Assembly: GCA_028684915.1 (NCBI GenBank)
Contig: JAQUEZ010000153.1
Span: forward strand, 1-14,359
Origin: Desulfobulbus sp.
GTDB taxonomy: Bacteria; Desulfobacterota; Desulfobulbia; Desulfobulbales; Desulfobulbaceae
Reading direction: 5' to 3'
Length of the DNA: 14,359 bases
Shown here: piece after piece, positions 14,293-14,359 of the stretch
Numbering within the stretch: the first letter of the stretch is position 1
Layout: every line of letters begins with the position of its first letter
Translations under genes and position numbers: made by a program
Notes under the pieces: model-generated
What the model saw: only the letters and a program-made list of their open reading frames with translations
Databases searched by the model: none
What the model was told of the DNA's origin: nothing

Positions 14293-14323
14293 CCGGCCAT
14301 CATTAGCTATTTGGAGAGTCGCC

Positions 14324-14359
14324 ATGATGGGAGTCCAGGAACAACCTCAGAGCAGCCTG
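14324..14359 (+). CDS. Start of an insertion-sequence transposase (partial)
   Basis: Twelve codons, MMGVQEQPQSSL, are visible before the window ends. GGAG lies 9 nt before the ATG and a TATAAT box upstream. This N-terminus resembles IS1182-type DDE transposases, which commonly begin M-x-G-x-Q-E and continue into a LFYY-type segment, but only the first residues can be compared. It is the only plus-strand gene likely to be intact. Confidence 0.5.
   Translation, partial: MMGVQEQPQSSL

Noticed and set aside
1..14359. CRISPR arrays, tRNA or rRNA genes
   Set aside because: No regularly spaced repeats of CRISPR type and no recognisable tRNA or rRNA sequences were seen on reading either strand.

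Overview
The window looks like a chromosomal stretch from a Gram-negative anaerobic deltaproteobacterium, most likely of the Geobacter/Desulfuromonadales type. This is an inference from three things: a radical SAM/SPASM protein of the kind known from Geobacter, several exported proteins with clear signal peptides and an outer-membrane barrel protein, and intergenic hairpin repeats. No database search was possible. Almost every intact gene lies on the minus strand.

Region 1 (1-5022, minus strand, read from right to left) encodes an unrecognised membrane protein, an ABC ATPase, a periplasmic BtuF/FecB-type binding protein, a FecCD/BtuC-type permease, a MoxR AAA+ ATPase, and the first codons of a further gene that leaves the window. 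The last four are tightly packed with ATGA or TGATG overlaps. The ATPase and binding-protein genes are separated by a ~290-bp non-coding element made almost wholly of short hairpins and bounded by 18-bp inverted repeats. One of those repeats supplies the ATPase stop codon.

Region 2 (5093-10042, minus strand) is the most unusual part. A PotD-like amine-binding periplasmic protein, a small outer-membrane beta-barrel protein and a 761-residue fusion of the two ethanolamine ammonia-lyase subunits (EutB-EutC) lie in a row and end at a strong hairpin terminator. The EutBC fusion starts with a typical signal peptide yet keeps all five known EutB substrate-binding residues. All three products therefore appear to be exported, suggesting an envelope-located ethanolamine (or related amino-alcohol) system. 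The neighbouring BtuFCD-like transporter could supply corrinoid. A possible promoter with its -35 inside a palindrome, and a ~390-nt leader with three hairpins, precede the first gene.

Region 3 (10100-11140) is a relic. Two tandem palindromic operators and a start site survive on the plus strand, followed by two out-of-frame pieces of a HipA-like kinase toxin. The relic is bracketed by ~79-bp imperfect direct repeats, each ending in a GC-rich hairpin.

Region 4 (11115-14068, minus strand) holds an FAD/NAD(P)-dependent oxidoreductase and a radical SAM/SPASM protein, a pair that fits maturation of a metalloenzyme encoded elsewhere. The right edge (14193-14359) is the start of an insertion-sequence transposase on the plus strand.
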